A DNA stretch of 64,000 bases from Streptomyces sp. Root1304. GTDB lineage: Bacteria > Actinomycetota > Actinomycetes > Streptomycetales > Streptomycetaceae. Position 1 is the stretch's first letter, and each line of letters begins with the position of its first letter. The stretch is from the NCBI RefSeq assembly GCF_001426405.1, contig NZ_LMEP01000002.1:174937-238936 (forward strand), given 5' to 3'. Positions 41,685-54,319 of the stretch are shown in pieces. The notes under the pieces are model-generated. The model was not told where the DNA came from, searched no databases, and worked only from the letters and a program-made list of their open reading frames with translations. The position numbers and the translations under genes were made by a program.

Positions 41685-42449
41685 TCACGACGCGCAGGAA
41701 TCGCGTCTCAGGTCCTCCAGGGTCACGGCCCTCCCCGGCAGTACGGAGCGGGCGGGCGCTTCCAGACCGTCGAGGAACAGCTGCAGATGGCGATGGACGA
41801 AGGGATCGAAGGCACCGCCGCAGGCCGTTCCCGGCAGCGGGCGGGTCAGCTGGGAGAGCGCCACCATCAGGTCGCCGACGCCGATGTCGGCGCGGAGCCG
41901 GCCGGCCCGCTGCGCGCTGTCGACGAGGCCCTGGACGGCTTCCTCCAGGCGCTGCCGTTCGGCGATCAGGTCGGGGTGGTCCTTGTCGAAGGCGCCGTCG
42001 AGCATCGGACACAGGGCGCCGATGCGCTCGTCGGCGGCGCCGTGGGTGAAGCGGCGGAGGGCGGCGAACGGGTCGCTCTCGTCCTCGGCGGACCGCTCGG
42101 CCAGTTCGGTGACGCGGGCCATGATCGAGAGGACGACCTCGTGGACGAGCTCGGCCCGCTCGGGGAAGTTCCGGTAGAGCGTGGCGTTCCCGACGCCGGC
42201 CCGGCGCGCGATCTCGTCGTACGGCACCTGGGGCCCGAACTCGACGAACATCTCGCGGGCCGCCGTGACGATCCGCTCGCGGTTGCGCAGGGCGTCGGCC
42301 CGCGGACGGGGGACGCGACGGGCGGGCGCCTCCCCGGCGGCGGCGGGGGTCCCGGTGGTCCCGGCCACGTCGGTGGTCCCGGTGGTCCCGGCCACGTCGG
42401 TGGCCCCGGCGGTCCCGGTGGTCCCGGCTGCGTCGGCACTGGTGGTCAC
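41685..42449 (-). CDS. TetR-family transcriptional regulator
   Basis: A 254-aa regulator. The TetR winged-helix-like DNA-binding domain is at about residues 45-95 (RIVTAAREMFVEFGPQVPYDEIARRAGVGNATLYRNFPER), followed by an SBP-type C-terminal domain with LTRPLPGTACGGAFDPFVHRHL. The first roughly 40 residues are Gly/Thr/Ala repeats produced by a 27-bp tandem repeat. GTG at 42449 has a strong AGGAGG. It likely represses the DHA2 gene downstream. The 281-bp divergent gap to the M6 protease contains a CRP-type site, so it may share control. Confidence 0.9.
   Translation of the reverse strand: MTTSADAAGTTGTAGATDVAGTTGTTDVAGTTGTPAAAGEAPARRVPRPRADALRNRERIVTAAREMFVEFGPQVPYDEIARRAGVGNATLYRNFPERAELVHEVVLSIMARVTELAERSAEDESDPFAALRRFTHGAADERIGALCPMLDGAFDKDHPDLIAERQRLEEAVQGLVDSAQRAGRLRADIGVGDLMVALSQLTRPLPGTACGGAFDPFVHRHLQLFLDGLEAPARSVLPGRAVTLEDLRRDSCAS
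42351..42430 (-). repeat. 27-bp tandem repeats in the TetR N-terminus
   Basis: Two nearly identical 27-bp units (42351-42377, 42378-42404) and a partial third encode Ala-Gly-Thr-Thr-Gly-Thr-type residues before the DNA-binding domain. Confidence 0.85.
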
Positions 42450-42569
42450 GCTGCGGCCTCCTCGCTTCTCCACGCCCCCGGCTGCCCGGGGGATCCGGGG
42501 ACGGACTCCCCACTTCGCTCAACACAGTCCTAAACGGGGAGCCAGTCCCCGGTTATTTCCCGCGCCTCC

Positions 42570-42585
42570 TGTGACCTGGGTCACA
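42570..42585. promoter_or_regulatory. CRP-type palindromic operator
   Basis: TGTGACCTGGGTCACA fits TGTGA-N6-TCACA exactly and also the GTG-N6-GNCAC form reported for Streptomyces Crp. It lies 146 bp upstream of the secreted protease gene and 120 bp upstream of tetR. Confidence 0.7.
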
Positions 42586-42730
42586 TCCATCCCTCGGGGC
42601 GGAATACCCACGATCGGTCCACCCGGCGCGCGCGCCGGAACCTCCCGCCACAGGCTGATCGCACGGCGCGGCCTCGCGAGTACCGGAAGGGGCCGTGCCG
42701 CCGACCTGCCCCCACCGGAGAGGCGTCCGT

Positions 42731-44002
42731 ATGCAGCACCCCCGCCGACGGATACGCAGACCCGCCGCGCTGGCCGCGACCACGGCGCTCTCCCTGACGC
42801 TGCTCGCGTCCGCGAGCACCACCCTCCCGGGCCCCGCCCCGGCCTCGGCGGGCCCCGTGGCCGCCGCGCCGAACAGCGCCCAGCTGGGACCGTGCCGCAT
42901 CGCCACCACGATGGGCGTGCAGATGTCGGAGGGGCTGCCCACCGCCCCCGGGTACGTGCGCTCCACGGGCCGGATCAGGGCCCTCAACCTGATGGTCGAC
43001 TTCCCCGACGCGCCCGGCGACGGCACCGCGATGGGCCGCTTCCGCGAGTTCTTCCCGCAGACCGCCGACTGGTTCCGGACCAGCTCGTACGGGCGGCTGC
43101 ACTACCGCGCGGAGGCCCCGATACCGGACTGGCTGCGGATGCCGAAGGCGTTCTCCGCGTACGGGATCGAGCGCGGCTCACCGTACGAACCGGGCTACCG
43201 CTCCCTCGTCGAGGACATCGTGAAGGCCGCCGACCCGAAGGTCGACTTCAGCGCGTACGACCTGGTCAACATCCTCGTCACGCCGAACGCCGGGCCCTCC
43301 GCCCTCGACACCGTCCTGTCCGTGACCTTCTCCGGCAACGACGACGCCCCCTACGCGGACGGCGTGCCGCTGGCCAACACGTCCTTCGTCTACAGCCGCC
43401 AGGACGACGGCTCCGGCAGCTTCGCGGAGACCGGCTACCGGGTGCTGCCGCACGAGAACGGGCACGTCTTCGGGCTGCCCGACCTCTACACCTCGGACGG
43501 CGGCGGCACCGTCGGGCACTGGGACATCATGTCCGAGGACTGGGGCGCCAACAACGACCTGCTCGGCTGGCACAAGTGGAAGCTGGGCTGGCTCGACAAC
43601 GACCAGGTCAGCTGCGCCTCCGGGCCCGGCAGCGGCGACTACACGCTCACCCCGCTGGCTGTCCCCGGCGGCCCCAAGCTCGCGTTCGTCCCGCTCTCCG
43701 GCACCTCGGGGTACGCGGTCGAGGTCCGCAGCAAGGACGGCAACGACGAGGCCGTCTGCGAGGACGGCGTCCTCGTCTACCGGGTCGAGTCCGACGTGGA
43801 CACCGGCCACGGTCCGGTGACCGTCGCCGACAGCGAGCGGGCGAGCGGCGGCTGCACCCGCAGGGCCAACGTCCACGCGGAGCTGTCGGACGCCCCCTAC
43901 CGCCCCGGCGAGACGTTCACGGACCGGGCGAACGGCATCCGCATCAGCGTCCTCGACGAGGACGGGGACGGCGCCTACCGGGTCAGGATCACCCGCAGCT
44001 GA
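42731..44002 (+). CDS. Secreted M6-type zinc metalloprotease
   Basis: A 423-aa precursor. An Arg-rich N-terminus, hydrophobic core and Ala/Pro region (about residues 1-42) form a Sec signal peptide. The mature part contains the zinc site HENGHVFGLPDLY (H-E-x-x-H) within an M6 immune-inhibitor-A-like catalytic domain; GGGTVGHWDIMSEDWG and DLLGWHKWKLGWL are further family motifs. The C-terminal roughly 130 residues look like a small beta domain. Two Cys pairs may form disulfides. ATG at 42731 follows GGAGAGG. A CRP-like palindrome suggests carbon- or development-linked control. Confidence 0.9.
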   Translation: MQHPRRRIRRPAALAATTALSLTLLASASTTLPGPAPASAGPVAAAPNSAQLGPCRIATTMGVQMSEGLPTAPGYVRSTGRIRALNLMVDFPDAPGDGTAMGRFREFFPQTADWFRTSSYGRLHYRAEAPIPDWLRMPKAFSAYGIERGSPYEPGYRSLVEDIVKAADPKVDFSAYDLVNILVTPNAGPSALDTVLSVTFSGNDDAPYADGVPLANTSFVYSRQDDGSGSFAETGYRVLPHENGHVFGLPDLYTSDGGGTVGHWDIMSEDWGANNDLLGWHKWKLGWLDNDQVSCASGPGSGDYTLTPLAVPGGPKLAFVPLSGTSGYAVEVRSKDGNDEAVCEDGVLVYRVESDVDTGHGPVTVADSERASGGCTRRANVHAELSDAPYRPGETFTDRANGIRISVLDEDGDGAYRVRITRS

Positions 44003-44020
44003 CCCGCCGGGCGCCGACCG

Positions 44021-44100
44021 GGGTCACCCGCCCTCGACCGGGTTCGCCCGCCGTCGGCCGAGGTCACCCGCCGTCGGCCGAGGTCACCCGCCGTCGGCCA
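44021..44100. repeat. Four 20-bp tandem repeats at the end of the ligase gene
   Basis: Units start at 44021, 44041, 44061 and 44081; the last two differ by one base. The ligase stop codon lies in the fourth unit, and each unit with an intact GGTCACC supplies a TGA in the corresponding register on the minus strand. Confidence 0.85.
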
Positions 44101-45739
44101 GCCCCTCCGACCCCCGCAGTTCCCGCTTCAGGAGCTTCCCCGTCGGGTTCCTGGGCAGCTCCTCCTCCCGTACGACGACCCGGGCGGGGACCTTGAAGGC
44201 GGCGAGGCGCCCGCCCACGTACGTACGGAGGTCCTCGGCGTCCGTGGTGGCGCCGGGCCGCAGCCGGACGACCGCCGCGACCTCCTCGCCGAGCAGCGGG
44301 TGCGGGACGCCGAGGACGGCGGCGTCCAGGACGTCCGGGTGGCCCTGGAGCACGCCCTCGACCTCCACGCAGTACACGTTCTCGCCGCCCCGGATCACCA
44401 TGTCGGTGAGCCGGTCGACGACGGTGACGCGGCCGTCCGCGTCCACGCGCGCGAGGTCCCCCGTACGGAACCAGCCGTCCTCGGAGAACGCGGCGCGGGT
44501 CGCCTCCTCGTTCCCCCAGTACCCCCGGACCAGCGCCTGCCCGCGCAGCCACAGCTCGCCCACGCCCTCCGCGTCGGGGGCCTCGATCCGCACCTCGGTG
44601 GTCGGCGTGGGGCGGCCGACGCTGCCGGGGTGGGCGCGGTACTCGGCGCCGACGTTCGACAGGACGCCGCCGCAGGTCTCGGTGAGCCCGTAGCCGTTGC
44701 GGGGCTCGACGCGCTCCCCGTACCCCTCGGTGATCCCGGCGACGATGCCGGGCGGGGCGGCGGCGCCGCCGGTGCTGAGGAGGGTGAGGGTCGCCAGGTC
44801 GTCCCCGGCGGCGCGGGCCGCTTCGAGCAGCTGGAGCGCGGTCGTCGGCACGCCCGCGTAGTGGGTGACGCCGTGGGCCCGGATCAGTTCGAGGGCGCGG
44901 TCCGCGTCCCACTTCCGCATCATGACGAGGGTCCCGCCGGCCGCCATCACCGCGTAGAACGAGGTGAACGCGGCCACGTGGAAGAACGGGAAGGTGGTCA
45001 GCGACACGGGCGCGGGACCGGTCCCCGGCACGTCCCCGCGCGCGAGGGCCGCGGCGGCGGCGAAGTACCGGGGGTTCATGGCCGCCCCGGCCTGCGCGAG
45101 GTGGGTGGCGACGGCGCCCTTGGGGCGGCCGGTGGTCCCCGAGGTGTAGATGACGGTGGCGTCCTGCTCGGGCAGCACGTCGACGTCGGGCGGCCCGAGG
45201 AACGGATCGGTGTCGGGGACGTACGCCAGGAAGCCGTCCTCGGCCTCCCCGCGGAAGACGATCCCGGGCACCTTCCGCTCGCGGGCCCAGGCGCGCACCC
45301 GCGCGACCCGCTCCCCGTCGACGAGGAGCACGCCCGGCGCGCAGTCGTCCAGCGCGTACGCGAACTCGTCCTCGGTCCACCAGGCGTTGAGGGGGACGGC
45401 GACGAGTCCGGCGAGCTGGGCGGCCCAGAACGCGGTCTGCCACTCCGGGAGGTTCCGCATGGCGACGACGGCCCGGTCGCCCGGCCGCAGGCCGTACTCC
45501 CCGGCCAGCCGCCGTGCGAGCCCGCAGGCGGCGTCGAAGAACTCCCGGTAGGTGGTGGCGCCGTCCTCGGAGACCAGGAACACCCGGTCGCCGTAGGCCC
45601 AGGTGGCCTCCACGAACTCCCGGAGGGTGCGGGGCCCGGAGGCGTACACCCCCTCGCTCACCGCGAAGGGGGCGCCGGGGGCGGTGAGGCGCGCCTCGGG
45701 TGCCTCCCCGCCGGGTTCCGTCGGTCGTGCGTCCGCCAC
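44084..45739 (-). CDS. Acyl-CoA synthetase/AMP-dependent ligase
   Basis: A 551-aa class I adenylate-forming enzyme. VIYTSGTTGRPKGAVATH (P-loop), GYGLTETCGGVLSN, DGWFRTGDLARVDADGRVTVVDRLTDMVIRGGENVYCVEVE and the catalytic Lys in NPTGKLLKREL are complete. It should activate a fatty or carboxylic acid and form its CoA thioester. The FAAL-specific insertion is not evident, so a simple lipo-initiation role is unproven. Start is GTG at 45739 (GGGAGG 6 nt upstream). It is co-directional with and 40 bp downstream of the PPTase gene at the cluster edge, so it may supply an acyl starter or be unrelated primary metabolism. Confidence 0.9.
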   Translation of the reverse strand: MADARPTEPGGEAPEARLTAPGAPFAVSEGVYASGPRTLREFVEATWAYGDRVFLVSEDGATTYREFFDAACGLARRLAGEYGLRPGDRAVVAMRNLPEWQTAFWAAQLAGLVAVPLNAWWTEDEFAYALDDCAPGVLLVDGERVARVRAWARERKVPGIVFRGEAEDGFLAYVPDTDPFLGPPDVDVLPEQDATVIYTSGTTGRPKGAVATHLAQAGAAMNPRYFAAAAALARGDVPGTGPAPVSLTTFPFFHVAAFTSFYAVMAAGGTLVMMRKWDADRALELIRAHGVTHYAGVPTTALQLLEAARAAGDDLATLTLLSTGGAAAPPGIVAGITEGYGERVEPRNGYGLTETCGGVLSNVGAEYRAHPGSVGRPTPTTEVRIEAPDAEGVGELWLRGQALVRGYWGNEEATRAAFSEDGWFRTGDLARVDADGRVTVVDRLTDMVIRGGENVYCVEVEGVLQGHPDVLDAAVLGVPHPLLGEEVAAVVRLRPGATTDAEDLRTYVGGRLAAFKVPARVVVREEELPRNPTGKLLKRELRGSEGLADGG

Positions 45740-45779
45740 CACAAACCTCCCGAGCGTCTGCTCACTTCGCGCGGCGACG

Positions 45780-46619
45780 CTATGCCCGCCCCCCGACCGG
45801 GTCAACCCCGGCCGGACCCGCCCCGGCACCCGCCCCGACCAGGCCGGCCCCGAGCAGCTCCGCCGCGTCCGTGTGGACGTCGAGGACCACGGACCGCGCG
45901 CCGGTCACCGCGAGCGCGCCGTGGCAGTCGCCGATCCTGGGCAGGTCCGCCAGGGCGATCCGGGCGCGGCTGGCGGCGTCCCGGCCGTGCCAGGCGAGGA
46001 GTTCGGGCGGGGCGGACGCCGGGGACACCGTGAAGGACTCCATCGAGGTGTTCAGGCCCTCGCCGGTCGCCTTCAGGACGGCCTCCTTGCGCGTCCACAG
46101 CGTGAGGCACGCGGCGGCCCGCCGCTCCGCGGGCAGGGCGTCGACGACCGCGCGCTCCCCGGGGGTGAGCACCAGTTCGAACTCGACGGGGACACCCGGC
46201 TGCGCGGGCGGTACGAAGTACTCGACGTCCACCCCCACCGGGTGTCCGTGGGCCACCGCGACCGCCACCATGTCCCGTGAGTGGGAGAGCGACAGTTCCC
46301 AGCCCGCCGCCTCCCCCTCGACCCACGGTTTGCCGTGCGGGCCGCCGCAGTCGGGGCACAGGGCGCGCAGGACGACCTCCTCGGGGGCGACGCCGGCAAG
46401 CCGCCCCACGGCCGTCTTGGCGAGGGCCCGGCCGGTGACGAACAGGGCGAGGTCCCGTCCGTTCAGGAACCGCGAGCAGCGGGCCCGTTCCGTCTCGTCG
46501 AGCAGCTCGAAACGGAGCGTCGGGTTCTCGGGTACGCGGGTGAGCCAGACGTGGCAGTCGACCGCCTGCGCCTCCCGCGCACCGGCGCGGCCGGCGAAGG
46601 GCGGGTTCATCGGTTTCAT
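45780..46619 (-). CDS. Sfp-type 4'-phosphopantetheinyl transferase
   Basis: A 279-aa PPTase that transfers phosphopantetheine from CoA to carrier-protein serines. It has the N-terminal RARCSRFLNGRDLALFVTGRALAK, a Cys-x2-Cys (CPDCGG) insertion, HGKPWVEG-type CoA loop, the Mg site VGVDVEYF and WTRKEAVLKATGEGL. Length and motifs match NRPS-type rather than AcpS enzymes. ATG at 46619 follows GAGGAT. It is divergent from the small secreted ORF and the NRPS cluster and probably activates its PCP domains. Confidence 0.93.
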   Translation of the reverse strand: MKPMNPPFAGRAGAREAQAVDCHVWLTRVPENPTLRFELLDETERARCSRFLNGRDLALFVTGRALAKTAVGRLAGVAPEEVVLRALCPDCGGPHGKPWVEGEAAGWELSLSHSRDMVAVAVAHGHPVGVDVEYFVPPAQPGVPVEFELVLTPGERAVVDALPAERRAAACLTLWTRKEAVLKATGEGLNTSMESFTVSPASAPPELLAWHGRDAASRARIALADLPRIGDCHGALAVTGARSVVLDVHTDAAELLGAGLVGAGAGAGPAGVDPVGGRA

Positions 46620-46673
46620 GGGGATCCTCAACTCCTCAGTTGACGGAAGCGAGCGCTCCGGGCGCTCTTCCAA

Positions 46674-46762
46674 CGCTGTCGATAGGGCTGAAAGACCAGG
46701 TCAGAGGCGGTCCCATGGACCGTCTATCCGCCTCGGGAGTGCATCGATAGTGACCCGATGGC
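46674..46762. promoter_or_regulatory. Divergent promoter with two TCGATAG-type sites
   Basis: TCGATAG occurs at 46679-46685 and in TCGATAGTGACCCGATGG at 46745-46762. The second is nearly identical to a site at 63165-63182 upstream of the other NRPS gene, and both have CTWTCCGC 11-12 nt further upstream. Shared regulation across the cluster is likely. Confidence 0.6.
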
Positions 46763-46838
46763 CGCCGCTGACAAGCTTCAGTCATTCCTCAAGGAGCAGC
46801 CGCTCGGGCCGCACTCACGGACTTGGAGTCAGTAGAAG

Positions 46839-47006
46839 ATGATCAAGAACATCGCGCTCCGCATCGCCGGTCTCGCCCTTCTCGTCGCCGCCGCCGCGTC
46901 CGTCACGACGACCGCCTACGCCGAGGACGTCACCACCCCGCAGACCGAGTCCACGCCGACGGTCGTCGTCACCGAGACCCCGGACCCGCACAACCCGTGG
47001 GGCTGA
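46839..47006 (+). CDS. Small secreted peptide, 55 aa
   Basis: An ORF of 55 codons: MIKNIALRIAG, a hydrophobic Leu/Ala/Val core and TAYAED form a signal peptide with an Ala-x-Ala-like cleavage site near residue 27. The predicted mature part is about 28 acidic, Thr/Pro/Glu-rich residues ending in HNPWG, with no Cys. GGAG lies 11 nt upstream of the ATG. Its promoter region carries the same motif as the NRPS gene at 63255, so it is probably co-regulated with the cluster. Function is unknown; it could be a signalling or immunity peptide, or simply a small envelope protein. Confidence 0.6.
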   Translation: MIKNIALRIAGLALLVAAAASVTTTAYAEDVTTPQTESTPTVVVTETPDPHNPWG

Positions 47007-47186
47007 ACCGGCCCGGCACCCGCCGCGTCTCCCAGCGCCTGTTCCTCCGTCTGCGCCGGCGGCTCTCCCAGCGCCTGTTCCCGCGCCTGACACCCAGCCC
47101 GTCCGATCGGCCCTGGCCGTGTTCACCGCTCCCGGAATCCCGGGGCATCCGGTGAGCACGGCCAAGGCCGTTCGGCCGTACGGGCC

Positions 47187-52613
<5,427 letters not shown>

Positions 52614-52711
52614 TCACTCCTCAGTCGTCGATCGAAAGAAATTCCGTAGGGGACAAGCGGATTGCCACCGGACTGCTCCGCAGGAAGGGCAGCCCTGGGC
52701 CGCCGGGCCCT

Positions 52712-53458
52712 CTAGGCCATGAGCTTGCGAATCTCGGTGATGAGGCCGACCAGCGCCTCACGCTCGGGGACGGTCGTCTCGGGGTGCCACAGGTCCACGA
52801 GGAGGCAGGTGCGCGGGCGGACGCCGTCGTTCCACGCCTCGTGCTCGAAGGAGTAGTCGAAGAGCAGGCACTCGCCCTCCTTCCACTGCCGGGTCTCGCC
52901 GGCCACCGTGATCCCGCACCCCTCCGGGATGTCGACCGCGAGGTGCAGGTTGATGCTGAAGTTCCAGAGGTCGCAGTGCGGGGCGATCGAGGCGCCCGGC
53001 AGCAGGGTGGAGAAGTGGCTCTCCAGGAGGGTGCAGAGCTTGCCCTGCTCCAGGACCTCACGGGTCAGGACCTCGTACGCGGTGGGCACCAGCGGGGCCG
53101 AGGACTCGACCGGCGCGCCGTCCCTGAACAGGTACAGGGCCTGCCAGTTCTCCTGCCGGGTGAGGTAGTGCTCGTAGTCGGAGAAGGCGCTCTTCCGCTC
53201 GGCCCAGGCCTCGTCCAGCTCCCGCTTGATCGCGGCGTGCCCGGCCTCGAAGGCGCGGACGACGGAGGCGACCTCGGGGTGCCCGTAGGGGTCGTGCCAG
53301 GGGGTCTGCGAGATCCCCGGCATGATCCACTTGGCGTTCTTCTGGAGCGGGTGCCGCTCCTGCTGCTTGCGGTACAGCATGTCCTCGACACGGACGATCG
53401 AGTCGGCTCCGTGCCGGTCCTTCACGTCCTGGAAGATCGCGTCGATCTCGGGGGTCAT
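52712..53458 (-). CDS. Aspartyl/asparaginyl beta-hydroxylase-family oxygenase
   Basis: A 248-aa Fe(II)/2-oxoglutarate oxygenase of the AspH/LpxO group. LLPGASIAPHCDLWNFSINLHLAVD contains the first iron His, and WKEGECLLFDYSFEHEAWNDG the second, with a downstream Arg for 2-oxoglutarate. It probably beta-hydroxylates an amino acid, free or PCP-bound. ATG at 53458 has GAGAGAG before it; it is 18 bp after the thioesterase gene and 98 bp before the NRPS. Together with the TauD-like enzyme the cluster has two hydroxylases, so two residues or two oxidation steps may be modified. Confidence 0.9.
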   Translation of the reverse strand: MTPEIDAIFQDVKDRHGADSIVRVEDMLYRKQQERHPLQKNAKWIMPGISQTPWHDPYGHPEVASVVRAFEAGHAAIKRELDEAWAERKSAFSDYEHYLTRQENWQALYLFRDGAPVESSAPLVPTAYEVLTREVLEQGKLCTLLESHFSTLLPGASIAPHCDLWNFSINLHLAVDIPEGCGITVAGETRQWKEGECLLFDYSFEHEAWNDGVRPRTCLLVDLWHPETTVPEREALVGLITEIRKLMA

Positions 53459-53476
53459 GGCTCGCTCTCTCTTCCG

Positions 53477-54283
53477 TCAGGCCGCGAGGACCGGGGCGGT
53501 CGCGGCGGCGGTGGTCGCCGGGGCGGCGGTCTCGGGGGCGTTCTCGTACAGGGCGGGGATACGGGTGGGCAGCGAGCCCCAGGTCTCGGGGGTGTAGAAG
53601 TGGCCGCCCGGCAGCACGTCGTGGCGGTACGCGCCGGCGGCGAGGACGCGCCACTGCTCGGCGGCGCGCGGGTCGATGACCTCGTCGGCGTCCCCGTTGA
53701 TCACCTGGACCGGTACGGAGACCTGGGCGCCGTCGCGGTAGTAGAAGGTGTCGCGGATGCGCACGTCCGCGCGCATCAGGTCGAGCGCCATCTCGCGCAG
53801 GTCCGGGTCGTCCAGGACGTGCTGCGGCAGCAGCCCGAACGTCTCCATCCAGTGCATGATCTGCTCGTCGGTGTCCGCCTGCGCGGGGAACATGTCCTGG
53901 ACGGTGAGGCCCCGGCTCGGCGCGTTCGCGGAGGAGACGACGAGCGCCTTCGGGAGCGGGCCGCCGCGCTCCTCGATGCGGGCGGCGACGTCGAAGGCCA
54001 TCCAGCCGCCCATGCTGTGGCCGAAGAGGACGTAGTCCCGGTCGGCGGCGGAGAGCACGGCCGCGACGGCGTCCTCGGCCAGCTCGTCCCAGTTGTCGGG
54101 GCAGTCCTCGGCGAACCGGCCCTCACGGCCCGGGTAGCAGATCGCGGCCAGTTCGACGCCCTCGGGCAGCACGTCCGCCCAGGGCATGTACGAGCCGGCG
54201 CCGCCGCCGCAGAAGCCCAGGCAGATGAGCCTCAGGCGCGCGTCGGGGTCCTGCCGGGGGCGGACCACAATGGTGTCCTGCAC
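53477..54283 (-). CDS. Type II thioesterase
   Basis: A 268-aa alpha/beta hydrolase. CLGFCGGGAGSYMPWADVLPEGVELAAICYPGREGRF is the usual TEII start, GHSMGGWMAFDVA holds the nucleophilic Ser, INGDADEVID the Asp and LPGGHFY the His. TEIIs clear misloaded carrier proteins; with the A-PCP next door it could instead release a finished amino acid. GTG at 54283 follows AAGGAAG by 7 nt. The C-terminal Ala/Thr tail is low-complexity. Confidence 0.9.
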   Translation of the reverse strand: MQDTIVVRPRQDPDARLRLICLGFCGGGAGSYMPWADVLPEGVELAAICYPGREGRFAEDCPDNWDELAEDAVAAVLSAADRDYVLFGHSMGGWMAFDVAARIEERGGPLPKALVVSSANAPSRGLTVQDMFPAQADTDEQIMHWMETFGLLPQHVLDDPDLREMALDLMRADVRIRDTFYYRDGAQVSVPVQVINGDADEVIDPRAAEQWRVLAAGAYRHDVLPGGHFYTPETWGSLPTRIPALYENAPETAAPATTAAATAPVLAA

Positions 54284-54319
54284 GGTCTGTCTTCCTTACG
54301 TCGTCGAAGTGGGGTGGGG

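Noticed and set aside
47028..47081. An 18-bp direct repeat (TCTCCCAGCGCCTGTTCC, two copies 36 bp apart) after the small secreted ORF
   Set aside because: Only two copies, no symmetry and no gene association; too little to call a functional element.
46823..47155. An Arg-rich 110-codon frame overlapping the small secreted peptide ORF
   Set aside because: Composition is that of an out-of-frame reading; the 46839 frame has a proper signal peptide and codon bias.
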